Source: Pelodera strongyloides
Lineage: Eukaryota > Nematoda > Chromadorea > Rhabditida > Rhabditidae
Length of the DNA: 64,000 nucleotides
Assembly: GCA_036852015.1 (NCBI GenBank)
Contig: JAANDG010000036.1
Span: forward strand, 275,501 to 339,500
Reading direction: 5' to 3'
Shown piece by piece: positions 1-11,362 of the stretch. A program made the translations under genes and the position numbers. How positions within the stretch are numbered: position 1 is the stretch's first letter; each line of letters starts with the position of its first letter. The notes below the pieces were generated by a model that searched no databases, was not told the DNA's origin, and saw nothing but the letters and a program-made list of their open reading frames with translations.

Positions 1-4
1 TTTC

Positions 5-233
5 TCAACATTGAAGGCTCTTTAGCTTTTCGCTCGCTTCGACACGGGTAACCTGAAAAGAAAGGAGTTTCATTTCGCCACAACACCTGGCAACACAAAT
101 CACCCCAACATAAAACGACAGCAGATCCAGGATATAAAGCATACATACACTGCAAATGATGCTACAAATGATCTGAATGATCTGAACAGCGCCCTTATGT
201 CTTTCGAAAAATAGTTTTGCCATTTAGCCATCG
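5..233 (-). CDS. Possible exon or small gene at left edge, unclear
   Basis: An open frame with ATG at 223 encodes a hydrophobic stretch of about 30 residues (from VQIIQIICSIICSVCML to about LLSFYVGV) that could be one membrane segment. A good acceptor (CTTTCTTTTCAG) lies inside it near position 50, followed by a different frame open to the window edge, so this may be parts of two exons. The acceptor at 234-235 also serves the proposed last exon of the neighbouring minus-strand model. No family is recognised, and it could simply be 3' flanking sequence. Confidence 0.15.
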
Positions 234-3200
234 CTAAAAAAAAATCAATGTCCACGCGACAAAATTTGGCTATCAAAAATCTGCACTGACATCTTAGGGT
301 TCCTTTTGGTCTTTACAAAATTCAGGGTTTTGCCTGATTTTTCTTTGCCTCATCCATCGACCAATAAATATTTATTATTAAAATCAAAACGGTTCTTACA
401 AAGGACTAAAGCTGGAACTATACGTCAGGAGCGAATATTGGAGAAATAATCTGCAGCATAATAAAATAAAATAAAAAATAAGTACCTCTGGCAAAAAGTC
501 CGTAGTTTGTCCATGCCTCCTTGTAAAAAGTTTCGCTTCTTCAATTGTACAAACTCAGTGCTCATTATTAGCACGGAACGCGTCAAGAAAACACCTAAAT
601 AAAAAGGGTTATTGCATGTACATTCGCGAAACATAAGAGTTGAAAATTAAAGAAGAATAACAGTACAATTGAAAATTAAGCTACTGGATAAAACTAAGCC
701 TGAAGCCAGGGCAAACATAAGCGCGAAAAGCAAGGACGCATACGTAAACGAAGTAGCTAAACGAAAATATAAATATATATGCAATATCAGAACGAAATAT
801 ACAGGGATGAACCTCATCAAGATCAAGCCAACCAAAAACAAGCGAACGAGGTACAATTCTAAGAATGAACCTAAATACAACACGAACTAACAAACACGTC
901 AATCAATCAATGGTGGTACAATGGCACAATCGCCCTAGCAAAATAGCAGACTGAATACACAGGAACGGGATGAACAAAATAGGAGAGAAAAGGAGAGTCG
1001 AGTAAAAGAAAGAATATACATGCGAGAAAGGGAACTTTCTGAGAAACGCGAGGGAATAAGAACTACAACTCTGCTTATATACAGCATAGAAACAAGCATA
1101 AGAAAATAGGAAAACAAACAACGTTCGCAACGGCGCGGCCGAAGAAAAAAAATAACCGGCTGCGCGCATGCACAATGCATTCTTACTGTAGCGATTCACA
1201 GGAAAACGGAAACACGATTTATATCGTGAAAAAGAGTTTAAAGTTGAAGTTTTTGGTTCTTTTTTTATAACGCGCAAAAAGTGAACAATTCTTTATGTAT
1301 GTAATGGCGTACTGTCGTCGTGCTCGCCAAATGCAGAAACAGCAAAACTAGACCGATTGATCCCTTTAAAAATCAATATGCTAAAAATTCAGCATTTTAT
1401 AATTTTAAGAAATAGAACGTTAAAACAAGCAGAACCAAAAAAATGCGGACACCTGTGTCGGTCACAGACAATAGTAGACAATTTCAAACGCTTTCTAGTT
1501 GTACTTCAGTTTTATGTTCTAGTAATAATACTTTATTCCAACGATTGGCAGAGCATGCACACGAAACTCTATTGTGAACTTCTGACTTCTTATAATTACA
1601 AACAGTTACACTTTTGTGCAGGGTCTATTTACATTAGTTAAGCAAGTATTTGAAAGTCTGACGCCGCATTTTTTTGGTTCTGCTTGTTTTAACGTTCTAT
1701 TTCTTAAAATTATAAAATGCTGAATTTTTAGCATATTGATTTTTAAAGGGATCAATCGGTCTAGTTTTGCTGTTTCTGAATTTTGTCGAGCACGACGACA
1801 GTACGCCATTACATACATAAAGAATTGTTCACTTTTTGCGCGTTATAAAAAAAGAACCAAAAACTTCAACTTTAAACTCTTTTTCACGATATAAAAATTG
1901 GTCTCTTTTTGCAGCTATTTCTTAAATATCATTCATTGAAGAATGAGCACAATTTGTTCGGGACCACAGCTCCGACGCAGCATAGCATAAATGGAGCAAT
2001 GCTCAGCTTTAAGATACTTTATAATTTGGGAAAGACCACCCTCCTTTTGAAGTTAACTTAGTCTATAATAGTGGAACAAACAGTTGATTATTAGAAAAAA
2101 TTCTGTGAAACTAGTAGATTTGCAATTCTGAAGCCGAAACCCGCATTTCACACTGTAATTCATAAATTACCAAATGCTTTTCACCGAAAAAATTGGTGAC
2201 TGGATTGTGACCATTTGATGACGGTGTCGACCTTGTCACAAAGTGGTCACCGAAAGGGCTGCCCAAATAAAAAAGGTGAACCGTCCCAAACTGGGGTCGT
2301 CCATTTCCTATGTTAGACCTCCAGATCTGAACGTTTGGCAAATTGACGAAGAGAAACAAATGAGGTGCCTTGCCTTCCTTGCCAAGTTTTTTTCTCATTC
2401 CATCTGGTGACCAATATGCATCGAAAACCGTCGCTAACTGGCCACGGCAGTCACAACTTGTCACCAACCAGTCAACAAAAGAATGTTACGGTGAAAACCA
2501 ATTGATGATGGGCCAGCGACAGCATTCTCTGGTTTCGGCAACTATTCCGTTTTCCGGAAATCAATCAAATGTCTGTGATTGTTTACTATTCGCTTGGTTG
2601 ATCTCATCACCATAATCAAGAGAATAAAAATCTTTTGAGACATTTGATCATTGGATTAGGTTTTCGATCCGTTATTCCTGCAAGAATAACCTTACCGGAA
2701 GAGCAAAAAAGTAAGTAGTTTTTTTATCTTAAAAGTAAGCACTAACATTAGTATTAGTATTATTAATAGTATAAACATGATTGTACAAATTAAGTACAAT
2801 AGATATATTGATATGGCCATCGTTTTGAAGGTACCTCCTGATTTACACGAAATCTCTCCTACATGACTGCAATTCTGCCTGGACACAAAGAACGATCAGA
2901 TTAGTGGGCGTCCGCAATATACCTCGCAAGAGAAAGAGACCCTATATAGGCTGTAGCGCAGCAAAAGGCCTGCCGTTTTGCTGACAGCTGTTGGTCTGCC
3001 AAAAACCTTGTCCACATATATATATACATATATATACACAAAAAAACTTGCCGACGACACTCAAAATTTAAAATAATTTTCTTCAAACGTAACCGATTTG
3101 AATTATTCTTTTTGGAGAAGTTAAAACAAGTTAGCGCAATATGTACTGGAACGCTACACGGTAGTTTAGTCGAATGCTTGTCTAACTATTTAATTAAGCA

Positions 3201-5294
3201 CCCCCTCTTTTTCGTTTGACCCCCGATGAAGAACCAAAAGAGCTATCTCGCTCCGCTCGCTAGCACCGAAAAAAACACGGGTTTTGTGAAAAAAACACAA
3301 CGAAAAACCCGAACATGTTCCAAAAAAACACCGATCACTGATGATCCGTGTTTTTTTCGACCAAGTTCCGTGCTTATTTGGTGTCTGCACCAAAAAAACA
3401 CGGGTTTTTACTAAAATCTGAAAAATAATACATAAGAAAATCGTCGATTATGTTCGAAAAAAACACGGATCATGAGCGGGTTTTTCGATGATCATGTTCC
3501 GTGTTTTTTTGGTGTTTTCCATTTCCTCTGTTGGCACCTGCCCATATTTTTCCCACGGTGAATATCTCGGTGAAGGGAGGGCAATGCACCCTCTTTAACC
3601 AAAAGTTACGTTTTATTTACCTTTTAGTTAATAAAAAAGACATAAAATATAGGGGGTATTTTCAGTGACCGCGTCCCTTTAAATGGTGTCTGTTTTTTTT
3701 TGTTTCTTTATTTTCTATAAGGGATAATAAAAATTTGGAATACAAAAAGTAGTGTTCAATTTCAATACTCACGAAGATACTCGGTGATAAAGTGGTGGAT
3801 TGATCGGCCCCGAATGCAAAAAGGGTAATTGTCTCTATACAAACAAGGCAGGACAATTGCCCTTTTTGCATTTCGGACCGACCAATCCACCACTATATCA
3901 CCCAATATCTTCGTGAGTATTGAAATTGAACATTACTTTTTGTATTCCAAATTTTTTTTATCCCTTATAGAAAATACAGAAACAAAAAAAAACAGACACA
4001 ATTTAAGGTGAACCGATCCCTTTAAAAACTTGTATTTTACGAAAATTGTATTTACGTAAAACAGATGTCCTGTGTGTCGTAAGAATAATCGTAAGTGTAT
4101 TGCTCACGGGTGCTTACTTAATCCTGGAGTTTTCCTACAAAATAATCCGAAACATCTGAGGGCTTGAGCCTTGCCTCCCAATGTTTCTGACGCAGTGTCA
4201 TAAGAACCACTCGTGTTTTCTTTAATGTACATAAGACTAAGCCATTAAGTAGTTAGCGAACAAAAACAATACAGATAACAGAGATCGTTTTTACGCACGC
4301 GGTCATAGAGCGGTTTGTCACCTATTGATTTCTCTAAAAGTGATTGTTCGCAACTTCTAGGTTAAAGCTATATGACACGCGGGTTTTAAATGCATCGTTG
4401 ACAACTGTAGTTGCATGTATTATATCCAAAGATGGCTCACAAAGGCGCATGCTCTTCTCAAAGCAAGTACCGCATAGCTCTAAAATACTGATCCAGGGGG
4501 AAAGTGAACTCTCGGATTTTAATATTGAAACATACTTTGTTGCGGAAGTGCTGGATCTACGTAGTATTGTCTTGGCGCGGGGTTTTTGTTGCACCGCATC
4601 ACTCAGGCTCGCTTGCAGCACACTGTGCTCAGGAATTGCTTGGAAATGATCGACCAGCGAAGATACGGTTAGAGACATCTAAATATAATTATTCAGCTAG
4701 GCTAAACCTCCAGACATAAGGCCTCAACTCTGTCAAGCTGAGAGATGCCTGGTTCTTTCACTGTTTTTCATTTGGTTCTATCAAAAAGCCAATTTTTTGA
4801 GCCGCTTCATTTGTTATTATGTGAATGTGCGTTCATAATGGGGTTTGCAAGTATGCATCAATTCCTTGCAAGTATTTACATGAAGTACCGTATTATGGAA
4901 CTAAGTAGGAATATATTACATGAGTAATTATAAAATCGTTCCAAGACTCATTTTTCGAAGACAAATTTTTCGGCATACCTGCAAACCCCATAATATTACT
5001 TACTAGCACGCACAAGGTATTGAGCAACTACTCGGTGATTGGCTCAACACTAATACGAGTCGCATGAACCTACACTTGGAGCTGCTCTGTCTCTCACCAA
5101 ATGGTTTCCAGCTAAGAAAAAACCCCATTCGGCGACCGGACAACGGTCACCAATCATTTGGCTGGCGAATACTCTTGTTATCTGTGTGAACGTACCCTCG
5201 GATCCCGAGGCAGGTCATCTGAAGAAAAGGCTGAACCTGAAGGTTCCATGTCCTCATATGCTGGATTAGTATAAGCAGGAGCTTTCTCTGGCAT
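224..5294 (-). CDS. Hypothetical protein, weak six-exon model
   Basis: Phase-consistent model of about 151 aa, exons 5294-5196, 4678-4536, 2878-2835, 594-486, 450-400 and 233-224. The ATG at 5294 follows a TTTTCAG acceptor by four bases, a spliced-leader-type site. Exon 1 (33 codons, begins MPEKAPAYTNPAYEDM) is acidic and Pro-rich and ends at a good GTACGT donor. Exon 2 starts after ATATTTAG and ends at GTATGT. Exon 4 contains FVQLKKRNFLQGGMDKL. No domain or signal peptide is recognised. Exons 1, 2 and 4 have the best splice sites; exons 3, 5 and 6 were chosen mainly because phases match, and the last coding exon is only 10 nt. An alternative for exon 3 continues to 2692 and adds a hydrophobic segment. 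Two introns hold mobile elements. Confidence 0.35.
1218..1895. repeat. 678-bp palindromic element, arms of about 230 bp
   Basis: Positions 1218-1446 are repeated in reverse complement at 1664-1895 with few mismatches, around a loop of about 217 bp. No transposase frame is present, so this is a non-autonomous fold-back/MITE-like element. It lies inside the weak 224-5294 gene model. Confidence 0.8.
3215..3540. repeat. Repeats of an ACACGG/CCGTGTTTTTTT motif
   Basis: Short direct and inverted copies of AAAAAAACACGG and CCGTGTTTTTTTGGTG, often next to GATCATG, recur through about 300 bp. No gene is seen. This may be a decayed element. Confidence 0.5.
3674..4025. mobile_element. Palindromic MITE, family B copy 1
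   Basis: Near-perfect inverted repeat of about 350 bp. Arms carry GTTTCTTTATTTTCTATAAG and GTGGTGGATTGATCGG, and the right end reads ACCGATCCCTTTAAA. Two further copies lie at 28984-29350 and 35174-35526. No coding capacity. Complete copies are bounded by TTAA. Confidence 0.85.
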
Positions 5295-5493
5295 TTTCCT
5301 GAAAATAAAGAATGTCTTGATCTTGAAGAAATAACATTTTACAAGAAAAATGAAGTATAAAAACAAGGAACGGATAAGCGAATGTGATAAAAGAAGGTAC
5401 GAAAGAATATTTTTTAGACAGACGAACAAAGATTTTGAAAACGTATTTTTATCATAGAAACACAGCAAGTTTGTTGAAATGCACGTGCTGTTA

Positions 5494-5680
5494 TTAAATC
5501 GAAATACCGGCCGGTTTTTGAAACGCATCGTGGACAACTGAATTGTTAGGTATTTATGCTAATTGGCTCAAATTTGGCTCGATTTTTTATTCTAATTTAT
5601 GTTCATTTGCATGGCACACGCTGCATAAGAATGCTGGTCTACTGGATGTTTTTCAAAAACCGGCCGGTATTTCGCTTTAA
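5494..5680. mobile_element. Palindromic MITE, family A (GGCCGG type)
   Basis: Inverted repeat of about 187 bp ending in GAAATACCGGCCGGTTTTTG and its complement, with an AT-rich centre containing TTTATGTTCATTTGCAT. It is one of roughly 17 copies or fragments of this family in the window; complete copies end in TTAAAGCG and CGCTTTAA. Confidence 0.85.
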
Positions 5681-5699
5681 ACGTTATGATGTGCAAACC

Positions 5700-8600
5700 C
5701 GATGGCAATGAAGCTTCTTTTCCTTATAATAACGTTGCATAGAATGGAAAAGTATAATAGAAGTATTGCACAACGATAAGCCAATGATCGCCACCGCTGA
5801 AGAAAATAAGGAAGCTTCCGCGGTCCATGGTATTTGAGAACTTCAACTTACCCGAAATACTTGCAACGAATTAACCTTTTCAGTGTTTGCTTAATTACTT
5901 ATTTTTTTTTGAACGGTTTTATTCTTCATCTGTTTCTTATGATATAGCGTATGTAAAAGTATCTGTTTACAAAAGGATTACGAGCCTGATCTGCTTTTCA
6001 AACATTAGAAGTACAAACACCAATTCAACGTGAAACTTTCGTTGGTGTTTGTATGGCCCCAACGATAGTTTCGGACAACGAGCAATAACGAGTACAAAAA
6101 GAGGTACGAGCGCACCTAATCAAAATTTCGTGAAAGTAGCAAGGCAATCTTAGCTTCTATTTTCAACAAGGAACGCCCCAATTGTGTTCATGTCGTGTCA
6201 AAGGTTCATTAATAAATCCATACATAAAAGGTAAGGTTTCAAGAGAAACGAGAGTAATTGTGTTACTGTAATAACGGGAAACTTTGGTCAGGCGAACCGG
6301 AAGGGAGCTGTACTAGAGGTGCGCAATATGCAGGAAAACTCAGACTTCGGATTTAACACGGATCAGGCAAAATGTAAGAAAAATTCTGACAACGAGGAAT
6401 TAAATTCAGAAATAAAGATCGCTACTAAAATTTCGTCACCTCGTTCACAAAAACGTTTGTTATCTGATATACTTGTCAGCGCGCTTAAATTTGTTGATCT
6501 TTTTCGTTCAATAAAATCAGCATGTGCTAAGCACGTGGTAAATTATTTATATTTTGAGCTCCGAAAACGCGATAATCGATATTTGGATAGCCCTTTTTGT
6601 TTCTTTATACTACTTTTTGTTTTGAAAAATAACGTACGAACCGAAATACATAGTGAAATGCATATTACATAGTGAGCAGATTGGTCAACACAAGACAATT
6701 TTGTAGCAAGTCTACGCGCATTTGCTCGATTGAAATAGGGTGCCCTTTACTTTATAATGGTGAACTTTGTTCCTGACTTTTCAATGAAAAAACTAACTGG
6801 AAGGTGCTATGACCTATAACCGGACAAGCATAGTATAGTATAGTAGCCTCAATCTAAACTGAAGGAACCTTCGAAAAATGAGTCCTTATCCTTTTTATCT
6901 ACATGAGTAGGCGGTTAATTCTCACTGACCAAACTACACAAATGAAGCTCAGAAGTTGAACTGACATTATAGTTTCCGGTGACACTTACTTGGTCTACAT
7001 GTTATGTAGATTAGAAAAAAATCACCGGAAACCATTTTTGATAAAGTTTTTCAGGGAAATTTCAAAAATAGCTTACAAAAACCTTTGCAAATTGCTGATT
7101 TCCGGCCGAGAGCGATTCTAGCGCTACTTGCCTACCATGTATTACCTTCTAATGGCAGCTATGTTTCCGGTAAAGTGATCACCAAAAAGTATTTTGAACT
7201 ATATTTTAAAGGTCGCTCGTCCACTACACTTGGCTCTGTTGTTCTTTGCTACGTCTCATGAAAACAACCCGAAAAATATACATTTTTATTTATTCATTAA
7301 ATACACCAAAAGGTGTGCATCCAATATACAATCCAATATAGTAATTTAGTCCAAAAACTATTTCAAGCAACCAAGACCCTGGATGCGAAGTTTTGTGGTT
7401 TTGCCAAAATAGGTCATTTATCGTGCAATGAAATATCGTATATCGCACAATTTGAATGTTGCAAAGTGGCTTCGACCCTCTACTTTACTATCACCGATTC
7501 TACAATAGGTGACAAATTCAGCTTTACAAAAAAGTAATCAATTTTACAAAAGCATAAACGTAAAAAAGCTACTCAAAAAATGCTGTCGTATACCGAGAAC
7601 GAATATTTTAGTGGGTTTTTACTTTGCAACGTAATTTCCTTATCAAATAATGACCATCCCAGTGGTTCGCAAACTCTCCTCTAGATAAGGAAGAATATAA
7701 AAAACATTAATAGAGGCTTAAAAGTTCCTAAACTGCTAAACCGGATGGGTGTGAAAACAAACTATAGTTAGTAATATCAAATGGTCGTTCACACAGGAAA
7801 ACAAAATAATTGCCAAGAGCTCCAGAAAACTCGTCAGCAGCCGGTCTCCAAATTGTGTTCAATATGTGAAAGTTCAAAATGTAACACGGTACGGTAAGTT
7901 CTGTTGAAAAGTATGATTTCTAACTAACGTTACGCTAATGCAAACTGTCTTCCGTTCTGTGGCGAATGAACGGACACCGAAAACACATTTGCAAATAGAT
8001 GCAATGCAGTTGTCAGGTCAAAGGTTAAAGCTTTAACGTTTGGCCTTTATCTTTGCAAAATCGGCTATCAGTCAGTTCAAGTATCGATGAAGTATCTCTG
8101 GAGTAATCTAATCCAAAGCGAACTCGCACTTTATTTCTACCTCCCAAGCAAATCGAGCCCATAGTTTCTAACGGCAACAGTAACAAGCAACGGTGCAAAT
8201 GCGGTACAGTAGCCAAACATTGAACAATCAACTTTACACTCCTGATCTTGAGCCAAAGCGCAGCACGCTAATAAGTAATCAATGATCCACTGTTGAGAAC
8301 TTGGGCCGCACCAAACCAAAAGACGACCAAGGCAACGGGCAAATGCGGGCAAGTGCGGTTTTCGAAGCACAAGAACTTTTACAACGCCAATAACTGCAAG
8401 CACACACCAACCCAACAATAAGCACACGCCAAGCGACTTTATTTGAAATAAGAAAGACGGAAAGCACAACGTAAACATGGTAAACACTTTTTATTGTCGT
8501 ATTCCACGTGTGATTTAAAAATGTCCATTGATTAAACCATTCAGGCTATTCTTTCTTCTCGTCATCCTGCAACTGAGTGGAAATCAACGAAACTGGGAGA

Positions 8601-8724
8601 AACAGACAGAAACTGAGGAGAAACTGACAGAAACTGGGAGAAACAGACAGAAACTGAGGAGAAACTGACAGAAACTGGGAGAAACTGTCATCTTATAGCT
8701 TTCCTCTGAAAATGGCCACAAAGA
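5700..8724. other. Gene-free stretch
   Basis: No convincing exon chain on either strand. It holds an AT-rich 117-codon open frame (6319-6672, +) without recognisable features, and a hairpin around 6970-7035 whose arms read TTTCCGGTGA and TCACCGGAAA. At 8585-8690 there is a tandem repeat of a GAAACTGGGAGAAAC-like unit, just downstream of the MSP gene stop codon. Confidence 0.5.
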
Positions 8725-9879
8725 TCAACCAACCTTCTTCTCCTCCTTCTTCTCCTCCTCTTTCTTATCATCCTTCTTTTCCTCTTCCTTCTTCTCCTCC
8801 TTCTTTTCCTCCTCCTTCTTCTCTTCTTTCTTCTCCTCTTTCTTGTCATCCTTCTTTTCCTCCTCCTTCTTTTCCTCCTTCTTTTCACCTCCAGCGTCTC
8901 CATCCTTCTTGAAGTCTATATACAGACGTTTGGTACCGTCGGGATCTCCCTGGAACATTTTATATTGTAGTTTGTAGTTTAAGGAATTCTGTAGTGCTAG
9001 GTGCTACTGTTAAAAAAGTGAAAGCTGCGAGAGGACGAGACCAACCTTATGTTCTCCCCAATGTGCCCTGGGCGCCTTCTTCTCGTCGACCGCCTTGATG
9101 TAGTAGACGGCGAAGTAGTGCTTCCCACTGTCGGGCACAGTCTTGCCAGGGTTGAAGACCAGCTGAAAGTATTAAGGTTATGGTTAAGGTTAAGGTTACA
9201 GTCGTACAGTACCACAAATGCCACCAAATGGTGCCTTAGTATGAGTCTGTAAGGCACGGACTTACCAAACCACCCGACTGACAACAAATCGACCTTCAGT
9301 CAGTATGAAAACCTGTAGCTTCCCTGTTATCCGACAGGACAGTATGTGGGGGACCTGGTAGGCTCCGACGTGGCACCATGACCATGTGGCACCATGAAGG
9401 TTTTCATGACCTGACACCATGACGTCATCATATGAAAGTAGTCTCACCTGTACTGTGACAGAGTCGCCAACCTTGAGGGCGCCTACCGGAGGCCTGATTC
9501 GGAACATCTCATTCGATGTGCATTTAACCTGAAAGTATATTGAGTTAGTTGTATGGTTTATAGTTTGTAGTTTGTAGAAATGTAGCCGAAGCCTGTGGTC
9601 TGTAGTCCAGGGCACAAAATCAAAAAAATCAGGAGCACTGAAGCCCACCTTGTAAGCAATTCGCTCCTTCGTATTGTTGGTGATCTTCATTACGGCATTC
9701 GCGGCCTCTTCGCCCAACTTTTTTCCCTGAAAAAAGTTCGTTAGTAGCAGGAATTGAACCAACGACTGGTAGCTTGGGAGACAAAAGTGCTAGCCACTTG
9801 ACTATGATTAAATCAAAGGAAAACTTGCCTGGAAGACAACTTTGTCTGCTGGATCGAGGGTCAATGGAAACTCGGCCAT
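8725..9879 (-). CDS. MSP-domain protein with Lys/Glu-rich tail
   Basis: Five exons (9879-9829, 9726-9649, 9528-9448, 9162-9046, 8949-8725) join in frame to 183 aa. Residues 1 to about 125 form one Major Sperm Protein (VAP-like beta-sandwich) domain: LTLDPADKVVFQ, then VMKITNNTKERIAYKVKCTS, FRIRPPVG, VTVQLVFNPGK and GTKRLYIDFKKD. The last 60 or so residues are almost only K, E and D, which classical 126-aa MSPs lack. Proteins of this fold drive nematode sperm motility or act as adaptors; here that is family-based inference. Intron 1 uses a GC donor (CAG/GCAAGT) and contains a tRNA-like sequence. The start is the first in-frame ATG. It is transcribed away from the ABC transporter gene, with about 700 bp between the two starts. 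No signal peptide or membrane segment is seen. Confidence 0.9.
9736..9805 (-). other. tRNA-like sequence in MSP gene intron 1
   Basis: On the minus strand an A-box-like TAGTCAAGTGGCTAGCAC is followed by a B-box-like GGTTCAATTCC. The anticodon and acceptor arms do not pair well, so it is a tRNA relic or SINE head rather than a working tRNA gene. Confidence 0.45.
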
Positions 9880-10575
9880 ATCTCTGCTCGCAGGACGATC
9901 GCCCGAATGGCACTTTTCTTTTTGATAGATTAACAATGATTGGCTGAGAGCGGAAACCAACGGCTTTATACCAATTGCCCAGACATGGTAATTATATGCT
10001 AATTAGTAAAATGTACCTTATCGACGAATGTTTACGTCATCGTTAAAAATCATGGCGGAAGTCGTTGTTATTAGACACGTGCAGTACATAGTTACGTTTC
10101 AAGTATTTTTTAGCTTTGGTTACTGAAAAATTAAACGATATAAAGTTGCGTTTCAAATAAGTGATATACCGTTTGCATAAATAATAATGTGATTTTTTCA
10201 GCACCTCACGTTTCAGAATAAAAAGCGTACATGAAAGAAAATAACGTCTACGTAGATAACACAAATATACACACTGACAGTGACACTATGCAAATTGAAT
10301 AGAAAATATTTGCATATTAAAATCATAAGCTTGAATTATCATAAAGTGGAAGAATAGTTGTTTCAAAACAAGTACTGCCGCTGCAGAAGAATCCAAACAT
10401 TCGGGAACGCATAAATGGCGTTTGGTTAGTTTTTAGCAAACTGATTTTAACTAGGTTATGGTTATGGTTTATGCCTCAAGAGATGCAAGACAGCTAATTT
10501 TGCTAATTAGCCTAAAACCCAAATCAGTGAGAAAAAAAATGGTAGTTTAGGAGCCATCAGTGACGTAGTCAAGTC

Positions 10576-11285
10576 ATGGATTGGAAAATCATGGTGCCCG
10601 CAGGATACTTCGGTAAGATGTTGTTTCGGTGCCCTTTCCCAGCCTCTTTAAAGGTGTTCGCAAGGCTCCTTTATATACTGCCTCTCTCTCTCTATCGACT
10701 TCGTGGAAAAACTCATGAAGCATGCATACTTTTAGGCTTACTGGCTGGTGTGGCTTCGAGTGATATTTCGGAAGAATTGGCTCGTGAATCGTTCAAGATG
10801 GATGTGAGATTTTACATCTGTTTTTTTTTGTAAAGAAATTATGTTATTACAATATTGTTTGTTTTTTACAAGTCCGAAATACTGCGGCGACTCTAACTGT
10901 GTGACTCGACCGTAGCGTACGTCAGGGCAGCTCAACGATCGATGTCTTTTCTCTCTCTCTCTGCCCCCCTCTCTTTCATTCCCTCTCTCTCTTTCATTCT
11001 CTCTCTTTTTCATTCCCTCTGCCTCTCTCCTCGTTTTAAAATTTATCTACTCAGATGGTACATCGGTATCCAGCTTCTGATCCCTTGGTTATTTAACGTT
11101 GTGATCTTCTTTGGAGTGTTCGGAATGGGATTTGAGATGGCCGTAGGAGGTTTCCCCTTCCGCGATATGCATTTGATAGCAGAGGATGTAAGTTGTTATG
11201 AATTTTAAATAATAAGGTTATGTTCACTCAATTGTCTCTACTACGAAAAATATCACTAGTTGCACACAGTGTCCGTGTCGTGGTA

Positions 11286-11362
<77 letters not shown>

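Noticed and set aside
2111..2467. 118-codon minus-strand frame
   Set aside because: Sequence has repeated GGTGAC/GTCACC pieces and looks like a decayed repeat; no domain recognised.
2692..2834. Hydrophobic open frame (IYLLYLICTIMFILL) on minus with a good GTAAGG donor
   Set aside because: Reads through a likely donor at 2834, and its phase does not fit the downstream exon; could be an alternative exon end but is not supported.
6319..6672. 117-codon plus-strand open frame
   Set aside because: No recognisable domain, codon pattern or splice context; such lengths occur by chance in AT-rich DNA.
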